A stretch of DNA of 64,000 bases from Vespa crabro (GCF_910589235.1 NC_060961.1:2997001-3061000), one strand, 5' to 3'. Counted from the first letter of the stretch, positions 24,056 through 35,727 are shown. The notes: a model not told the origin generated them from the letters alone. Made by a program: numbers and translations.

Positions 24056-25051
24056 AGTACTGAATAGTTTTCTGAATAAGTGAACGGAGTATAACGAAGG
24101 GCGATATCAAAGGTTGACAATAATCGAAAGCTGGAAGAAACGAAAAATCTTTACGTTACAAGCTATATCTGCATCGTTTGTCTCCCTAGAAACTTTCACA
24201 TTGCGGAAATTGCTCTGTGCTTACCCATTTTTCTCATCCTTCCCTTTTGCAACTTTCTCTCTCCTTCCATCTCTCATTCCCTTCTCATTATTGTCTCTTT
24301 ATTCCTGTTCTATCCCTTTCCTATTTTTCTCTCTTAGATACCTCATATCCTTTCTCAAAATTGCAACGTTTTGTCCAGATAGATGATTTCACGTCAATAA
24401 AATTCCTTTTAAGAATTATTAAAAATATTATTATTATATCCTTTTGTTTTTTTTTTTTTGTTTTTTTTTCATTTACTTACAGAGTAATAAAAAGAAACTA
24501 TTTAATATTCATCTGTTTAAAATTTTCAAGAAACCTTTCTCTTTAATGCTTTTAACTATAAGTTTCTATTCCCAGTACGACTCTTCGATTATCGGTAGAT
24601 TCATGTGAGTTCGATAATACCGACAAATTGTTCGACGCATAAATTCATGTAATATGAGTGTACCGGTTACATTGTCGGTGTTTCAAGAAACTCCAATACG
24701 GATTACGTAGTTCGTACGACTTATCGTAGTTCTCCATGTTGTTCCAGTGGTTAGTAGTATGAGCCTGGTTTGGAAGGGCGAAGGGCGAGAGGGCAAGGGG
24801 TTATCGGCAACGTTATTCGGAAGGGACGAGCCATGCGATTAAATATAAAGTTGCTTCGCGGATTGTTCATCGCGGCATATTTATAGACGGTGATGTTGCG
24901 AATTCGTGATGTTTTAGAACTTGAGATACCACCAGGCAATGTTTCCGTTTAATGCTCTATAAGATATGAATGATTTTTTTTTCTTTTTTTTTTTTTTTTC
25001 TTTTATTTATGACTAAGATCTATTAATCTTATCTATATTTATATACTATTA

Positions 25052-25082
<31 letters not shown>

Positions 25083-25451
25083 TTGTAGAGTACTAGATGA
25101 ATTTTCATGAATTATCTATTTATCTACTCTATTTATATGCCGAGAAATTCTTAATTCGATGTTATTGATTGCGATCATGATAGCAAAGAATTTCAAGGAA
25201 AGAATTTTCGAAATTGAAATCAACGAAGAAACTGTAAATCTGGGGCTGTTGAACGTTCTACGGAAAAGAAAGAAGAAGAATAAATTACAGAAAAGTCGAG
25301 ATCTCTGTGGTTTGGAACTGAGAGAACGGAGAAAGAGTTCAAGTGGAAAGCTGTCAATTGCCTCTTTTCGTTTCTCTTTCTATCTTTCTCGACTTGCGTA
25401 TATTGCGAATTTGATTCTTGGTTTCATATAACTCGCTATAGAAAATTTCTC

Positions 25452-25453
25452 CT

Positions 25454-25486
<33 letters not shown>

Positions 25487-25521
25487 GTCTCTCTCTCTCT
25501 CTCTGTCTCTCTCTCTCTCTC
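25452..25521. repeat. (CT)n array with GTCT units
   Basis: CT repeats with regularly spaced GT substitutions, similar in pattern to 22098-22190. Confidence 0.96.
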
Positions 25522-25730
25522 ACTCTCTATTTCTTTTTCTTGTTCATTGATATCGACAGATTTCTTCCAGCATGCTTGAATCTTTTCCGAAGCAAAAGAG
25601 AGCTTTTCAGAGTGGAACGAGTAATGTAAGTTTACAAGACTACTTCTATAACTACTTGCTAAGTAAGGAGGCTGAATAATTAGCGAAAGTTTAAAAAGTT
25701 TCTTTCTGGTATAGTTTAAAACATTTTATA

Positions 25731-25800
25731 AAGAAAGAAAGAAAGAAAGGAAGAAAGAAAGAATGAAAGAAAGAAAGAAAGAAAGAGAGAAAAAGAAAGA
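25731..25800. repeat. (GAAA)n array
   Basis: Imperfect tetranucleotide GAAA repeat of about 70 bases. Confidence 0.94.
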
Positions 25801-25907
25801 GGCGTTGGAAAGATAAGAGTTACAATTTTTATATAATTAATCAGACTCACTTCAATTTTGACGAATAGTTTAGGAAGCCTTCATTAATTATTCACAATCT
25901 AGATATA

Positions 25908-25910
<3 letters not shown>

Positions 25911-25949
<39 letters not shown>
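25911..25949. repeat. (TA)n microsatellite
   Basis: Pure TA run of about 39 bases. Confidence 0.97.
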
Positions 25950-25953
<4 letters not shown>

Positions 25954-26474
25954 GCAGTATATTTCTAGATTATTTTCTACCCATGCTTTTTATTGTAATG
26001 ACAAAACTATTTTGTCTACAGATACATTTAGATATTTTTAAGACGATGAAAAAAAAAAAGAAAAGAAATGAAAAAAGAAAAAAAAGTACAACGAAAGAGT
26101 AATGTACGTTGGAATAAAAAAAGAGAAAAGTATACCGCATCGTAAATCTCGGTGATGAAATGGTTAGACGTGGAAGCTGCACCTTTTCTTTTTTTACTCC
26201 TCGTTCCGCTCCCAATGTCCGGTAATTCTGCGAACGTGTCTCCGCACGATATCAAGTTCTTTAGACTTTTTAAATGTCATACTGGAAAAAAGAAGTATCG
26301 CATTTAGCGTCGGCGTTCATGTTAGGTAACTTCGAGAGCGAAGCTTTTCTCCGTGAATATTCACCGTATGACGATAACTTTGCTGTTGCCCCCTCCCCCT
26401 CCTTCCTCCGTCCCGTCCCCCCCCCCAATCAATGCGAGCTTTTCTTGCAAGGATTACCGAAAGCTCTAACTCAC

Positions 26475-26499
26475 CTGAAGTCGAAAGTTCTTCTTTCAT
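26475..26499 (-). other. Candidate start-codon exon end
   Basis: On the minus strand an ATG at 26499 (A at -3) reads MKEELSTS and reaches a consensus 5' splice site (CAG|GTGAGT) after 25 bases. Without splicing the frame continues 60 codons but becomes Gly/Arg-rich through a poly-G run. It could be the end of a 5' exon. No following exon is identified. Confidence 0.15.
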
Positions 26500-26987
26500 C
26501 TTTCAAAAACTTCGATCTAAAAATTGTGCCATGCGTTAAAAAGATTGTACAAATAAAAATTATCCTTTAAACGATTCGACGAGATGCTCGTTTAACTATA
26601 AAATACGTATGGATATTTAATAAGAAAAACATATCGATGTTATAAAGTGACATTAAAATTTACAAAATTTTGCCATTAATAAAAATCGAATATTCTTTAT
26701 TCGTAAAAGTTATAAAGAACAGGATAAGATTAGGAAAAGGGATAGTAAGAGATAGAAGTGATAGAATCGTTTATGGAGATATATGCGCTTCATGACACTT
26801 TCAGATGCTTCGGTATCTTCGCCATGTTAATTTCATTCTTACCGTGGAAGGGATAGCAGTCACGAGCTCTGGTTGGCCCTCCGGTTATTAATAAAAATTT
26901 CCCTGGTTTTATTCCTTCCCGACCAACCCTCGTAAACGGGGATAACGCCAGCAAACTCAGACAATACCCCCACTCTCTCTTTCTCTT

Positions 26988-27023
<36 letters not shown>

Positions 27024-27114
27024 CTTCTTTCCCCCTGACTCTTTAGGGAGGGCGCAGTTTTACTCTTCCATTCCTGACTACGGCACGACTTCTTCTTCTT
27101 CTTCCTTCATTCAG
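26500..27114. other. Non-genic stretch upstream of a microexon candidate
   Basis: AT-rich to 26780, then GC-richer sequence (26800-26960) and a CT array (26977-27020). No coding frame is supported. The CTT repeat at 27090-27105 forms the pyrimidine tract of the next candidate. Confidence 0.5.
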
Positions 27115-27201
27115 GCGCACTCGGACGTTCGTGAAGCGTAAGTGCTGCAAAAATCTTCGTCGCGAGTATCGCAAAAGCCGCGCCATTAATTTTAAATCCA
27201 A
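27115..27201 (+). other. Candidate small exon with two 5' splice sites
   Basis: A strong 3' splice-site match (CTTCTTCCTTCATTCAG) ends at 27114. Two GTAAGT donors follow, at 27138 and 27202, defining alternative exons of 23 and 87 nt. One frame is open across the 87-nt version (RTRTFVKRKCCKNLRREYRK then SRAINFKSK) and hits a stop only at the second donor. The peptide is very basic. It may be an untranslated or alternative 5' exon. No gene is recognised. Confidence 0.22.
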
Positions 27202-27315
27202 GTAAGTCACCTCTGCGGAAGACAGTGACTAATGACTCATATAACTGGCATACCATCCGGCAGACGGTTCGCGACCCTTCTGTTTAAGCTCTGAGAAAAG
27301 AGAGAGTGCTGATCT

Positions 27316-27364
<49 letters not shown>

Positions 27365-27378
27365 GAGAGAAAAAGAAG

Positions 27379-27412
<34 letters not shown>

Positions 27413-28969
27413 ACTCTTATCTAGTATTTTTATTTTCGGGTATAACTATTTTTGCTCCTAAGTTTTATTTTTGTTTTTTATTGTCCAATGTTAGTTCTAA
27501 TATACTCATTTTAATATTAATATTTTAACATTATAATGTCTCTGTTGTTTACAAAAATATTCAGACAATTTTCGACTTAATTGAATTTAATGGTATCTCA
27601 AAACAACGATCCTGAAAGTTTTCCATCTCGTTAATTGTTGCAACGATCTGTTTAAAATAGCTTCAATGTTTGTCGCATGGCAAAACGAGAGACGGTGACT
27701 TAATAAGTGTTTTAATGAATGACATCAAATGTGAGATCAAATATTCATTTTGTCGCACAAAACGAGGTTTACCAGAAATCGATGTTCGATTGTTATTACA
27801 AATTTTCTTTGACATAAACAAAGCCTAAAATTTCTAAATTTCTATTGATGATATATCTAATACTATATATAATATAATATTATGTTATAATATTCTTTAC
27901 TTTTTCTTACACTCGTGATATTAACTTAAATGTATGAATAAAAGTAATCACAATCTGTCATATTTAATGAAAACGAATTTCATGCGAATAAACGCCGACA
28001 ATAATTATCCCGTAAGTTTCTATCTTATTAAGTAAAATAGTTTCCTTAGAAGAAAGAGAAACATTCCTCTCTTAATAGTCAATTTATTATGTATTTTGTA
28101 GCTATTTAAGGTTATTAATGTATCTGCAATTATCAAATATACTTAAATCTTTCTTTCGTTAGTCATTTGAATTCGCATCCACGAAGTTAAATTCTTAAAT
28201 GCAATTATCTTACGGAAAAAACTGAGAGATCTTTTTTACAATGAAAGAACCGAGAAGAATATAGAAGTTTTTCGTATTATAAATTCGAAATCCCTTTGAA
28301 ATCTCTTCGTTAGAATTTTCCTATTTTCCTCGATCATGTTCTAGAAATCGCGTTGGATCAAATTCCACAGATTTTTCATTGCGCGCAAAGCTCGATCCAA
28401 AAATTTTATCGAGAAGTACGTACGTGACATTTTAATCAAATTTTTCGAACGATTCTTTCTCTCTCGTCAAAAACCAAATAGAATGGAAGTGAATTTATTT
28501 AAACACTGCATTCGATCATCCAGATCTTGCATTTTAATTTTTATTTAACGTTCTTATTTATATTTGATTTTTTTCTCGACACTATGGGAAAACGATAAAA
28601 AATAAATGACGAAAACCTCGATTGCGCTTTCGACATGATAACAAGCAGAATGATACATTTATTTATTTGTATATGAATACGCACACACACACATATACGA
28701 TGCAAACCATTTGTATAAAATGTTATAAGAGATATAGACTTACAAATACAATTATAGTTAATTGTTTGTGGGATCGCGAAGAATTTCAGAGATAAGAAGG
28801 AAAATTATTAATCGTATATGGAATATACGAATTTTATTATTTTTGCATATGAATCACATAGTACTATACTTTACTACTACTTTATATTCAGCGTAAACTT
28901 GTTCCCGTAATATCGTTTCACAAAAAAAATTGTTAAAAATTGTATGAATTATATAAACACTGTATATTC
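27202..28969. other. Non-genic AT-rich stretch
   Basis: A large GA array (27320-27412) followed by very AT-rich sequence with stops in all frames. I see nothing functional. Confidence 0.6.
27320..27412. repeat. (GA)n array, interrupted
   Basis: About 90 bases of GA with GGGA and AAAG interruptions. Confidence 0.96.
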
Positions 28970-29250
28970 ACAGGTTGTCCTGTTTAACATGAAAAATTGA
29001 GATATAACGTGAAGGATTGAATGTATAAAAATTTTTTTTTACAGATCTGTTTGTCATGAAGCGACACATTATACGGTACCAATCTTTTTGCAGGTCAAAT
29101 GGTGAATGTGATTTTAAAGTTAAATTCATCTCTTTTTAATGGAAGTACATATTTGTCTTTTCATAGTATAATGACATTTGTTGAGACAAATTCAACGAGA
29201 TACCATAAGGGATCATTTCTTATTGTAAAATTATATTGTAAATTTGCAAG
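28970..29250 (+). repeat. Left terminal inverted repeat
   Basis: Left arm of the element, starting ACAGGTTGTCC. It pairs with 31137-31442 in inverse orientation. Small indels separate the arms, indicating age. Confidence 0.65.
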
Positions 29251-29566
29251 ATCCTAAAAAATATAATAATATATCGCTGATTGTCGGCTGATAAACTTCA
29301 ATTGCAAATTCATCTGAATTTTATACGACATAAATTTAATTCACTTAGATCAATAATTTAAAAAAAATAAAGAGAAAAAAGAAATTTGTCCTTTGTATAA
29401 AAGACTATTATATTGTACTACAATGTATTATATAATATTATATTATAGAACACTTTATAATATAAATATTTGTATAACTATTAAATACTATTTATTTCGT
29501 ATAAATTTTTAACGTAAAAAGAAATTCTATGTGTTCTCTATTAAATCCTATCATTATACATCCTAT

Positions 29567-29940
29567 CTAAACAATTGGCTCCTTTAATTCAAATTCTGAA
29601 CAAAGTGAAAAATATTCCCGCAAATCTGGATTTGTATCAGGATCACATGATGTAGAAAGAGGTGGCACACGATATCGTGCCACCTCCTGGTACGTTATAA
29701 TCTCCTGTTCGAAATATCAAATCCTTTACAAGGTGAAAATTATTCCCGTAAATCTGGATTTGTATCAGGATCACATGATGCAGGAATAGGTGGCACGTGA
29801 AATATTGCTACCTCCTCATAAATAATATTTTTCTGTTCATAATTTCACATTCTGAAGAATACGAATATTTTTCCCATAAATCGAAATTTGTATCAGGAAC
29901 ATATGATGCAGGAAGAGGTGGCACGCAATTTCGTATCTTA
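29567..29940 (-). pseudogene. Decayed gene end made of about 43-aa tandem protein repeats
   Basis: On the minus strand three head-to-tail DNA copies, spaced 128 bp apart, each translate to related peptides. The copy nearest the stop (TAG at 29569-29567) is open for 54 codons and contains EQEIITYQEVARYRVPPLST, SCDPDTNPDLREYFS and SEFELKEPIV. The middle copy reads YEEVAIFHVPPIPASCDPDT then NPDLRE and hits a stop. The third reads VPPLPASYVPDTNFDLWEKY. Copies are one base short of 129 (43 codons), so they are now out of frame with each other. Amino-acid conservation across copies shows coding ancestry. The family is unknown to me. Confidence 0.5.
29660..29685. other. Perfect inverted repeat in a repeat unit
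   Basis: AGGTGGCAC, eight bases, GTGCCACCT: nine-base perfect arms in the copy nearest the gene end. The other copies keep only the left arm, so the palindrome is probably secondary to the coding repeat. Confidence 0.6.
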
Positions 29941-30617
29941 TTTTGGAATTTAAAATTTGTTATATGAAGATTAATTTTTTACATGAAAAATGATTGGTCT
30001 AATTACAATTGGATTTAAGAAAAAACGCATATGTTTTTAATAAACATTTACTTTTATTTTAATTATTTGTGAATATACAATTGTATATGTTTATTTTATG
30101 CTTATTAACTTAGTCGTATAAATTATCATACAATGTAATATAATATCTTGTAATTTAAAATCATATGTAATATATATATTTGTGTGTGTGTGTGTGTGTA
30201 TAGTCAACAAATCAGTAAAGTACAACAGATATTATCATTTAGCTTCTATAATTTTTGTTATTTATTAGGAATATTAATGCATCATTGTGGATTTAACTTC
30301 AAGTTACATGATTTCCCTATCTTCCACGTTGTATATCACTAGTTTATTCAAAAGTTTCACTAGTTTATTCAAAAAGCTCTAGGTTATCCTTTTTTATCTT
30401 CCCTTTCTTCTATGTAGCTTCCATGTCTTGTAATTTTTACATTATTATGACTAGTTGCCTAATCTTGTAGGCATTTGAAATTTATTCGATTACATTTACG
30501 TACATTTGGTTAACTGAAAAAGAAAATAATTATATTATTTTTTTCTTGTATTTGTTGAATTCATTTTAATTGTATTTACACAAACATATCAGAGACTTAT
30601 TCTTTTTTCTTAATTCT

Positions 30618-30809
30618 TTAGTGAAAAAGTTCATAAATATTCTGTTGCAGCTCGTCTTGGTTAATAATAATTGATTGAAGTTTATTACTAGATTGTTTAA
30701 ATTTTTGCGAATAATCTATATTTTGCATATATTCCAAAATAGGTTTCTTTGGAGAGAATACTCTGCTGAGCGAGTGGCATGGGAGGAGATTTCTACAGAT
30801 TAATACAAC
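30618..30809 (-). pseudogene. Coding remnant inside the TIR element
   Basis: A minus-strand frame open for about 63 codons reads SPKKPILEYMQNIDYSQKFK then QSSNKLQSIIINQDELQQNI and YELFH before a stop at 30618. Its Lys/Gln/Asn-rich helical character differs from the surrounding AT-rich noise, which is full of stops. No start codon fits. Further minus-strand fragments downstream (about 30370-30420, reading KKGKIKKDNLELFE after a stop) suggest the same gene in decay. It may be an upstream exon of the gene ending at 29567. Function is unknown; no transposase motif is visible. Confidence 0.4.
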
Positions 30810-30939
30810 TCAACAATAGAAAGGACAATGCCTAGCCGATTTTCGAGAAGGGTATAAGAGAAAGATTATGTTTGGGTGGACGGAAAAGCAGAAACACGCA
30901 TATATACAGGGTTTCTCATATAAACACGCATATAAACAG

Positions 30940-30941
<2 letters not shown>

Positions 30942-30995
<54 letters not shown>
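30942..30995. repeat. (TA)n microsatellite
   Basis: Pure TA run of about 54 bases inside the TIR element, the longest TA run in the window. Confidence 0.97.
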
Positions 30996-30998
<3 letters not shown>

Positions 30999-31136
30999 GG
31001 GACACAAAACCGAATTTCTTACGAAATTAACTTCGTTTACTTAGGTCGGTAATTTGAGAAGCACAAAGGGAGATAAGAAAGTTCGGCCTTTGTTTATAGA
31101 ATGCAGCCTAACAGCCAGCAAACAGCAATAGTGGAG

Positions 31137-31442
31137 CTCATAAATTTATAATATGATTTATAACATTTTACAATAAGAAATGATCTTATATGTTACCTCG
31201 TTAAATTTGTCCCAATAAATTTCATTTCAACTACGAAAAGACAAATATATAGTACAATTTAAAAAAAAAAAAAAATAAATTTAACTTTAAAATTAAACCT
31301 ATCACTTGATCTTCAAAATATTGACGGTGTATGATATGTCCGTTCATGCCAAACAAATCTGACAACAAAACTTTTTTTTTATAGGTTCAATCCCTCTCTT
31401 AAAAATATTTCAATTTTGCGAAATCAATTAGAAACATCCTGT
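31137..31442 (-). repeat. Right terminal inverted repeat
   Basis: Right arm of the element. Its reverse complement starts ACAGGATGTTT and follows the left arm throughout, including the shared block ending TTTTAAAGTTAAATT. A poly-A insertion (about 31261-31275) interrupts it. Confidence 0.65.
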
Positions 31443-31780
31443 TTATATCTAAATATAATTAATCTTAATTTGTGAGAATATATTAATTACAACAATTTAA
31501 TAATTTCATCGATGGATATTCCGATATGAACGAACTCATTTTGGAGACTAATATTCATATTTATAGAAAAAAGCTTTTCAAGGCAAAGATATAATATCGA
31601 AGACGAAGGATTAAAGGATTTAGAGTTAAGTAACGCTTCGACGCGTCTTGACAAACCAGAATTCTCATGTATTTAGAACCAATGCTACTCCTTCAAACTG
31701 AGGTTTAATAAACACGTAAGACTCTAAAGGAGATCGACGTTAGATACTCATCGTAGAGATAAGAGGGAAGAAGAGAGAGT

Positions 31781-31830
<50 letters not shown>

Positions 31831-34197
31831 GATAGATAGAGGAAATAAGGCTTAGGAACTGAGAAGCGAATCGAAGCGTAGCTAATCCCGAACAGTTCCA
31901 TTCATCCTTGTGAAATGGTTTATACATCGACTCATGTGTCAATACGAGCTCTGCTACGTGAATTCGAGGTTGACCCGGCTGTTAATCGACGATCGATGAA
32001 GAAGAATTTGTTATTCGCTTCTCGATTGCTTCAAGATCGGTGCCAATATCGCGTGGCTTAGCGAACGGCTTAAGGTGCTTACTCATCTATCCAACATTCA
32101 AAAGAATCTCCATTCGTGGATTAAAGTTTCGTGATGGTATCGTTGAATAACGTTCGAATTCAATGAAGAAATCTTTAGCACCGATCGATAATCGTTCGGA
32201 TTATTAAATGCTGTTTTAAAAGCGTTTTATCGAAAATTCATTGTCTATTAAATTTCATCGTTAATTAGCATTTATCGAAATGAAATCTATATCATGCATT
32301 TATGAGAAATATTTAAAATGTTATTGTTTGCTCCTATCGTTTCTTATTAAATAAAGTTATATGTAATTTATGAAAAACTAAAGGACTTTACTTTATAAAA
32401 TTTGCCCTCTTCCTTTCTCGTATACTAGAAATTCCATTTAAAAATTGAACAAGCAACGTCCTCTTTGCGAAAGCGTGGACATGGACGTGGAAAGTCATAG
32501 AAGGTTAGATGGGCTGTTCAGAAAATGAGAGAGTAAAAAGATAAGAAAGAGAGAGAAGGAGAGAGAGAGAGCCTTGCCTTGCCATGCTCTTCCTATGTTT
32601 GCCGTAGTAGAATACGATTGAAAATAAGAAGACGTTAAGGCTATGTTACAACTTTAACGTTAATAAACTCTATTTTCGTTCGTTTATAAAGAATTTCTAT
32701 TTAGTCGCTCTTATATTTTTATAGAGTACATTTTGTTAACATTCGAACGAATTCATAGTTGTATCAGTATGGAATAAACCGGAATATAAAAGGTTACTGA
32801 AAGCACTCGAATTGTCAACGATAGTTATAGAAAAAAAAAATAGAAAAAAAAAAACTAGAAAAAAAAAAGAAAAAAAAAAAAGAAAAAAAAGATAAACAAA
32901 AAAAGAAAAAAACGATACGCAGGATGTAAAAGATTTTTCTTTTTTCAAACTAAAATTAAAATCAATCAATAAAAAGTAATAGTTTATATAAACTATAATT
33001 AGATTTCAAAATTTAAGCTAAAAAGATTTACGATCTAAATGGGATCTATACGGAACCTACAATCTGCCGAAACTTAGACAACGGAACTTGCAATTAGAAT
33101 ATACCGAATCGTATAGGATCAATAACAAGAACTAAGTCATAGCAAATGTTTTGATTTCTCTAAATCAGTAATAATAAATAGTTTGGAAATGTTAATAAGT
33201 CTCTCATAGAATTAACATACATTGATTTGTTCAGTTTTAATAATGATTCTTAAAGAACTTGGAATGAATAGATATCGATTCGAAAAAGCTGACGCTAAAA
33301 ATACGAAGGAATAAACATATTGATTTTCATTGAAAACGAAAGGGCAAGAAAAAAAAGATTAATGTCACTGCGAAACAAAATTATGTCGTTAATGGCACGT
33401 GAGCGTGAAGATGAGCTCGATGATTCGGTAAAGTAATTAACTCGTGTGATAACGGTCCGTTAATTGAACATCGATGTTAATCTAGGAACGACACAAGCAA
33501 AAGTATCTTCAGCCGATTGTGATATCCCCACATCGGCATCGACGATCAACACTGGATTATGGAAGTTAATAACTCATCGAGTGACAATCCTTCCCCTGCT
33601 TAGAACCCTCAATAGTCTCATAATCGGCTCATGAATACTATATTATCAAGGGAAACGACACTAAAATTCGTTTAGGATCACATGCCATTGTCGTCATCAA
33701 CCTATACGATACTTCGTTGATACTTACAGAATAACTTAATTGAAATTAACGTGAAGTTAAATAGAGAGAAAGAAATTTAATTATTTTTCACTTAACAAAT
33801 TGTTTTATTTCGATATCGATTAATTTCTGATGATTTTTATGCAAATTTTTTTAATGCAAATTCTTCTTATTTAAAAAGTTCTAAAATTTTGAAGTAAAGA
33901 GACGTTCAAAAAGGAAAAGAGATATTTCGTAAGAGGCGCTTTGTTTCGAGGATTCTTTAAAAGGAAAAAATCATTAAAAGGTTAACTACGGTAACTATCT
34001 GTTTAACCACATCTTTTGTAAATTTCTATTTCTATTATTCTTTTTTTCTTATTAAATCTTCGTCCTAAATGTAATTAAACGTTAGTTCTTTCAACAAGTC
34101 GAAGGAAAAATCTCGAATTAAATATATAAAGCGAAGAAACGTAATGCGTTGCCTCAGGCTCGTGGAATGTCACTGGACTATGGTTAGAGACAATTAG
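31443..34197. other. Non-genic AT-rich stretch
   Basis: Contains a GA array (31776-31824), poly-A/AAAAG tracts (32830-32910) and AT-rich sequence. The GC-richer segment 31900-32160 has stops in all frames of useful length. I see no gene. Confidence 0.6.
31776..31824. repeat. (GA)n microsatellite
   Basis: GA run with one AAA interruption, followed by GATA units. Confidence 0.97.
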
Positions 34198-34407
34198 GGT
34201 GGCTTCGTCGAGGCAGGAAGTGACGTCAGGTTGCCGTGTACTCTCTGGGCCATTGTTCGCGACACGTACAACCCGTTTCTCGACCCTCCTCTAGATTCAG
34301 AGGCATCGCTACCACTGCCACCGCCACCACCAACGGTTTTACCCTCTCCTTCTCCGACTCCACCCTCCATCGGCCCTTCTGTGAAACTGTCAAGCAGCCC
34401 ACAGTGA
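34198..34407 (+). other. GC-rich island, coding-like on both strands
   Basis: A sharply GC-rich island (about 34145-34500) in AT-rich surroundings. One plus frame is open from a stop at 34197 to TGA at 34405-34407 and reads LWAIVRDTYNPFLDPPLDSE, then a Pro-rich segment (LPLPPPPPTVLPSPSPTPPS). It has no ATG, so it would be an exon. A second plus frame is open to 34496 (ending TVTLHWEPS), and a minus frame is open over 34194-34481 with a Gly/Ser-rich centre. A full TGACGTCA site lies at 34221-34228. I favour a real exon or conserved element but cannot choose the frame. No family is recognised. Confidence 0.3.
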
Positions 34408-35035
34408 AACCTGTGCTGACCTACAAAACGCACCAGCTTGTCCAGACTGCTTGGCAACGGTTCACGACAGTTACATTGCACTGGGAACCATCCTAACTGC
34501 TTACAACTCGAGTATCCTACTACTAACTAACAAATAAGTACATGTTCTCGTCGTTGCTCGGTCTAAAAAGAAATTACTCAGGAATAACATAATACATGTT
34601 CCAAATCAAGCAGGACTTTTTTAATTTCTTTTTTTCCCCCCATCAAACTACGAAAATAATACTCTCGTTAGAAATATTAAAGAGCTCGTTAAAAGCTTAA
34701 ACGTTTTAAATCATTACAATGAATTTAAATGAAATTTCTTTACAATTGAAATTTGTTATATTTATCGATACGAAAAAGATAGATATTGATAGGTAATATA
34801 ATTAATATTATTGCAATATTTATTTGAAATTCGCTGCTATTGTATTCCGTTAATTTTTAAGAATAATCATCATTCCTAAGAGGAAAATGAAACTAATCTT
34901 AGATTTCTTTAACAATGAGTACGTTTCTATTTAGTTTCCGTCTTAACGATGTTTCGAATCATTTATCGACGGAAAGGAAATCTTCTCTGATTTCCTGAAA
35001 CCTGCTACATGTTTTTTTAATAAAGCGGTTAGTTT

Positions 35036-35081
<46 letters not shown>

Positions 35082-35508
35082 CTTTCTTCTTATCCTATTT
35101 CTCCTTTCATTTCCACATTCAATTTCTCTTATCCGCTTTTTCGACTTTATATGTTACTTTAACTTATTGTTCCATTCGACATTCGACATTTTCAATAATT
35201 AAGTTGAAACGTTTCTATTACTCAATGATAAAACTTCATTCGATTTTATCTTGACAAAGTCTTTATTCGTAGAAAAAGAGCTCACTGTCAAGGAGCTTTC
35301 TCAAAGGAAGAATGCTGAATTTTCGATCGCTACGCGTGTTTCGGAAGACTAGTATTCAAACAAGAAGGTTTACTAAAGGGCGAAACATTTCTGCTCGGTA
35401 AAACTTGGTAAGAACTCGGCAAAGCATCCAGATCTCCGATCCGGATAAAGACCACTGTCTTAGACGATCTTTTCGAAGCATACTGAAATTGCATTATTCT
35501 ATATCTTT
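34408..35508. other. Non-genic stretch
   Basis: AT-rich DNA with a CT array at 35041-35079. No supported gene. Confidence 0.55.
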
Positions 35509-35727
35509 CTAGTCCTCGAAGGTCCACTTCTCGTTTCTTTTTGGCACTTTGGCTCGAAGGGACGCAGGCTCTTTCAAAATTTGAATAATCCTGGCATATC
35601 CCAAAGAAGACGGAACGAGTATCCACGGAACGGGAAAAGTATCTTCGTGGTCATTGAAATTTATTCGACGCAATTCGAACCTTTCCTTCTTCGAAGAAGT
35701 TTCTAAACGATTTCTTTGAGATTCCAT
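35509..35727 (-). CDS. Candidate 72-aa ORF, unknown
   Basis: A minus-strand ATG at 35727 opens MESQRNRLETSSKKERFELR, followed by RINFNDHEDTFPVPWILVPS and ending RNEKWTFED. The composition is charged and balanced with no simple repeat. There is no signal peptide, membrane segment or recognisable motif. A second minus frame is open across part of the same stretch without an ATG, so the region as a whole has few stops. It could be a small gene, an exon or chance. Confidence 0.25.
   Translation of the reverse strand: MESQRNRLETSSKKERFELRRINFNDHEDTFPVPWILVPSSLGYARIIQILKEPASLRAKVPKRNEKWTFED

Larger units (their letters stand above)
21641..26474. other. Repeat-dominated non-genic stretch
   Basis: Contains (TA)n 21936-21978, CT array 22098-22190, GA array 22680-22732, CT array 22957-23062, CT tract 23474-23515, poly-A/AAG tracts 23850-24055, poly-T around 24970-25000, CT/GT array 25452-25521, GAAA array 25731-25800 and TA run 25911-25949. 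A TATAAAAG at about 22667 and GC-rich patches at 22840-22910 and 24740-24930 are the only non-repetitive islands. No gene is supported. Confidence 0.6.
28970..31442. mobile_element. Decayed DNA element with long terminal inverted repeats
   Basis: 28970-29250 and the reverse complement of 31137-31442 align over their whole length at roughly 65-75% identity by eye, with near-identical blocks such as ATATTTGTCTTTTC, TTTTAAAGTTAAATT and GATCATTTCTTATTGTAA. The ends begin ACAGGTTGTCC and ACAGGATGTTT. The interior carries minus-strand coding remnants (30618-30809, and protein repeats at 29567-29940), a TG run, and a long TA run at 30942-30995. No transposase catalytic motif is visible and no clear target-site duplication is found; the flanks GTATATTC and TTATATCT are only similar. 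The superfamily is unresolved. Long TIRs plus a decayed gene make a dead DNA transposon the best reading. Confidence 0.6.

Noticed and set aside
23795..24067. Lys-rich plus-strand ORF
   Set aside because: Poly-A and AAG tracts; no coding character.
29567..29940. CRISPR-like regular repeats
   Set aside because: Three 128-bp copies without unique spacers, with conserved translation; a protein tandem repeat explains them better.
35343..35353. GGAAGACTAGT, matching the first part of miR-7
   Set aside because: The following bases diverge from the mature miRNA and no hairpin partner is present.
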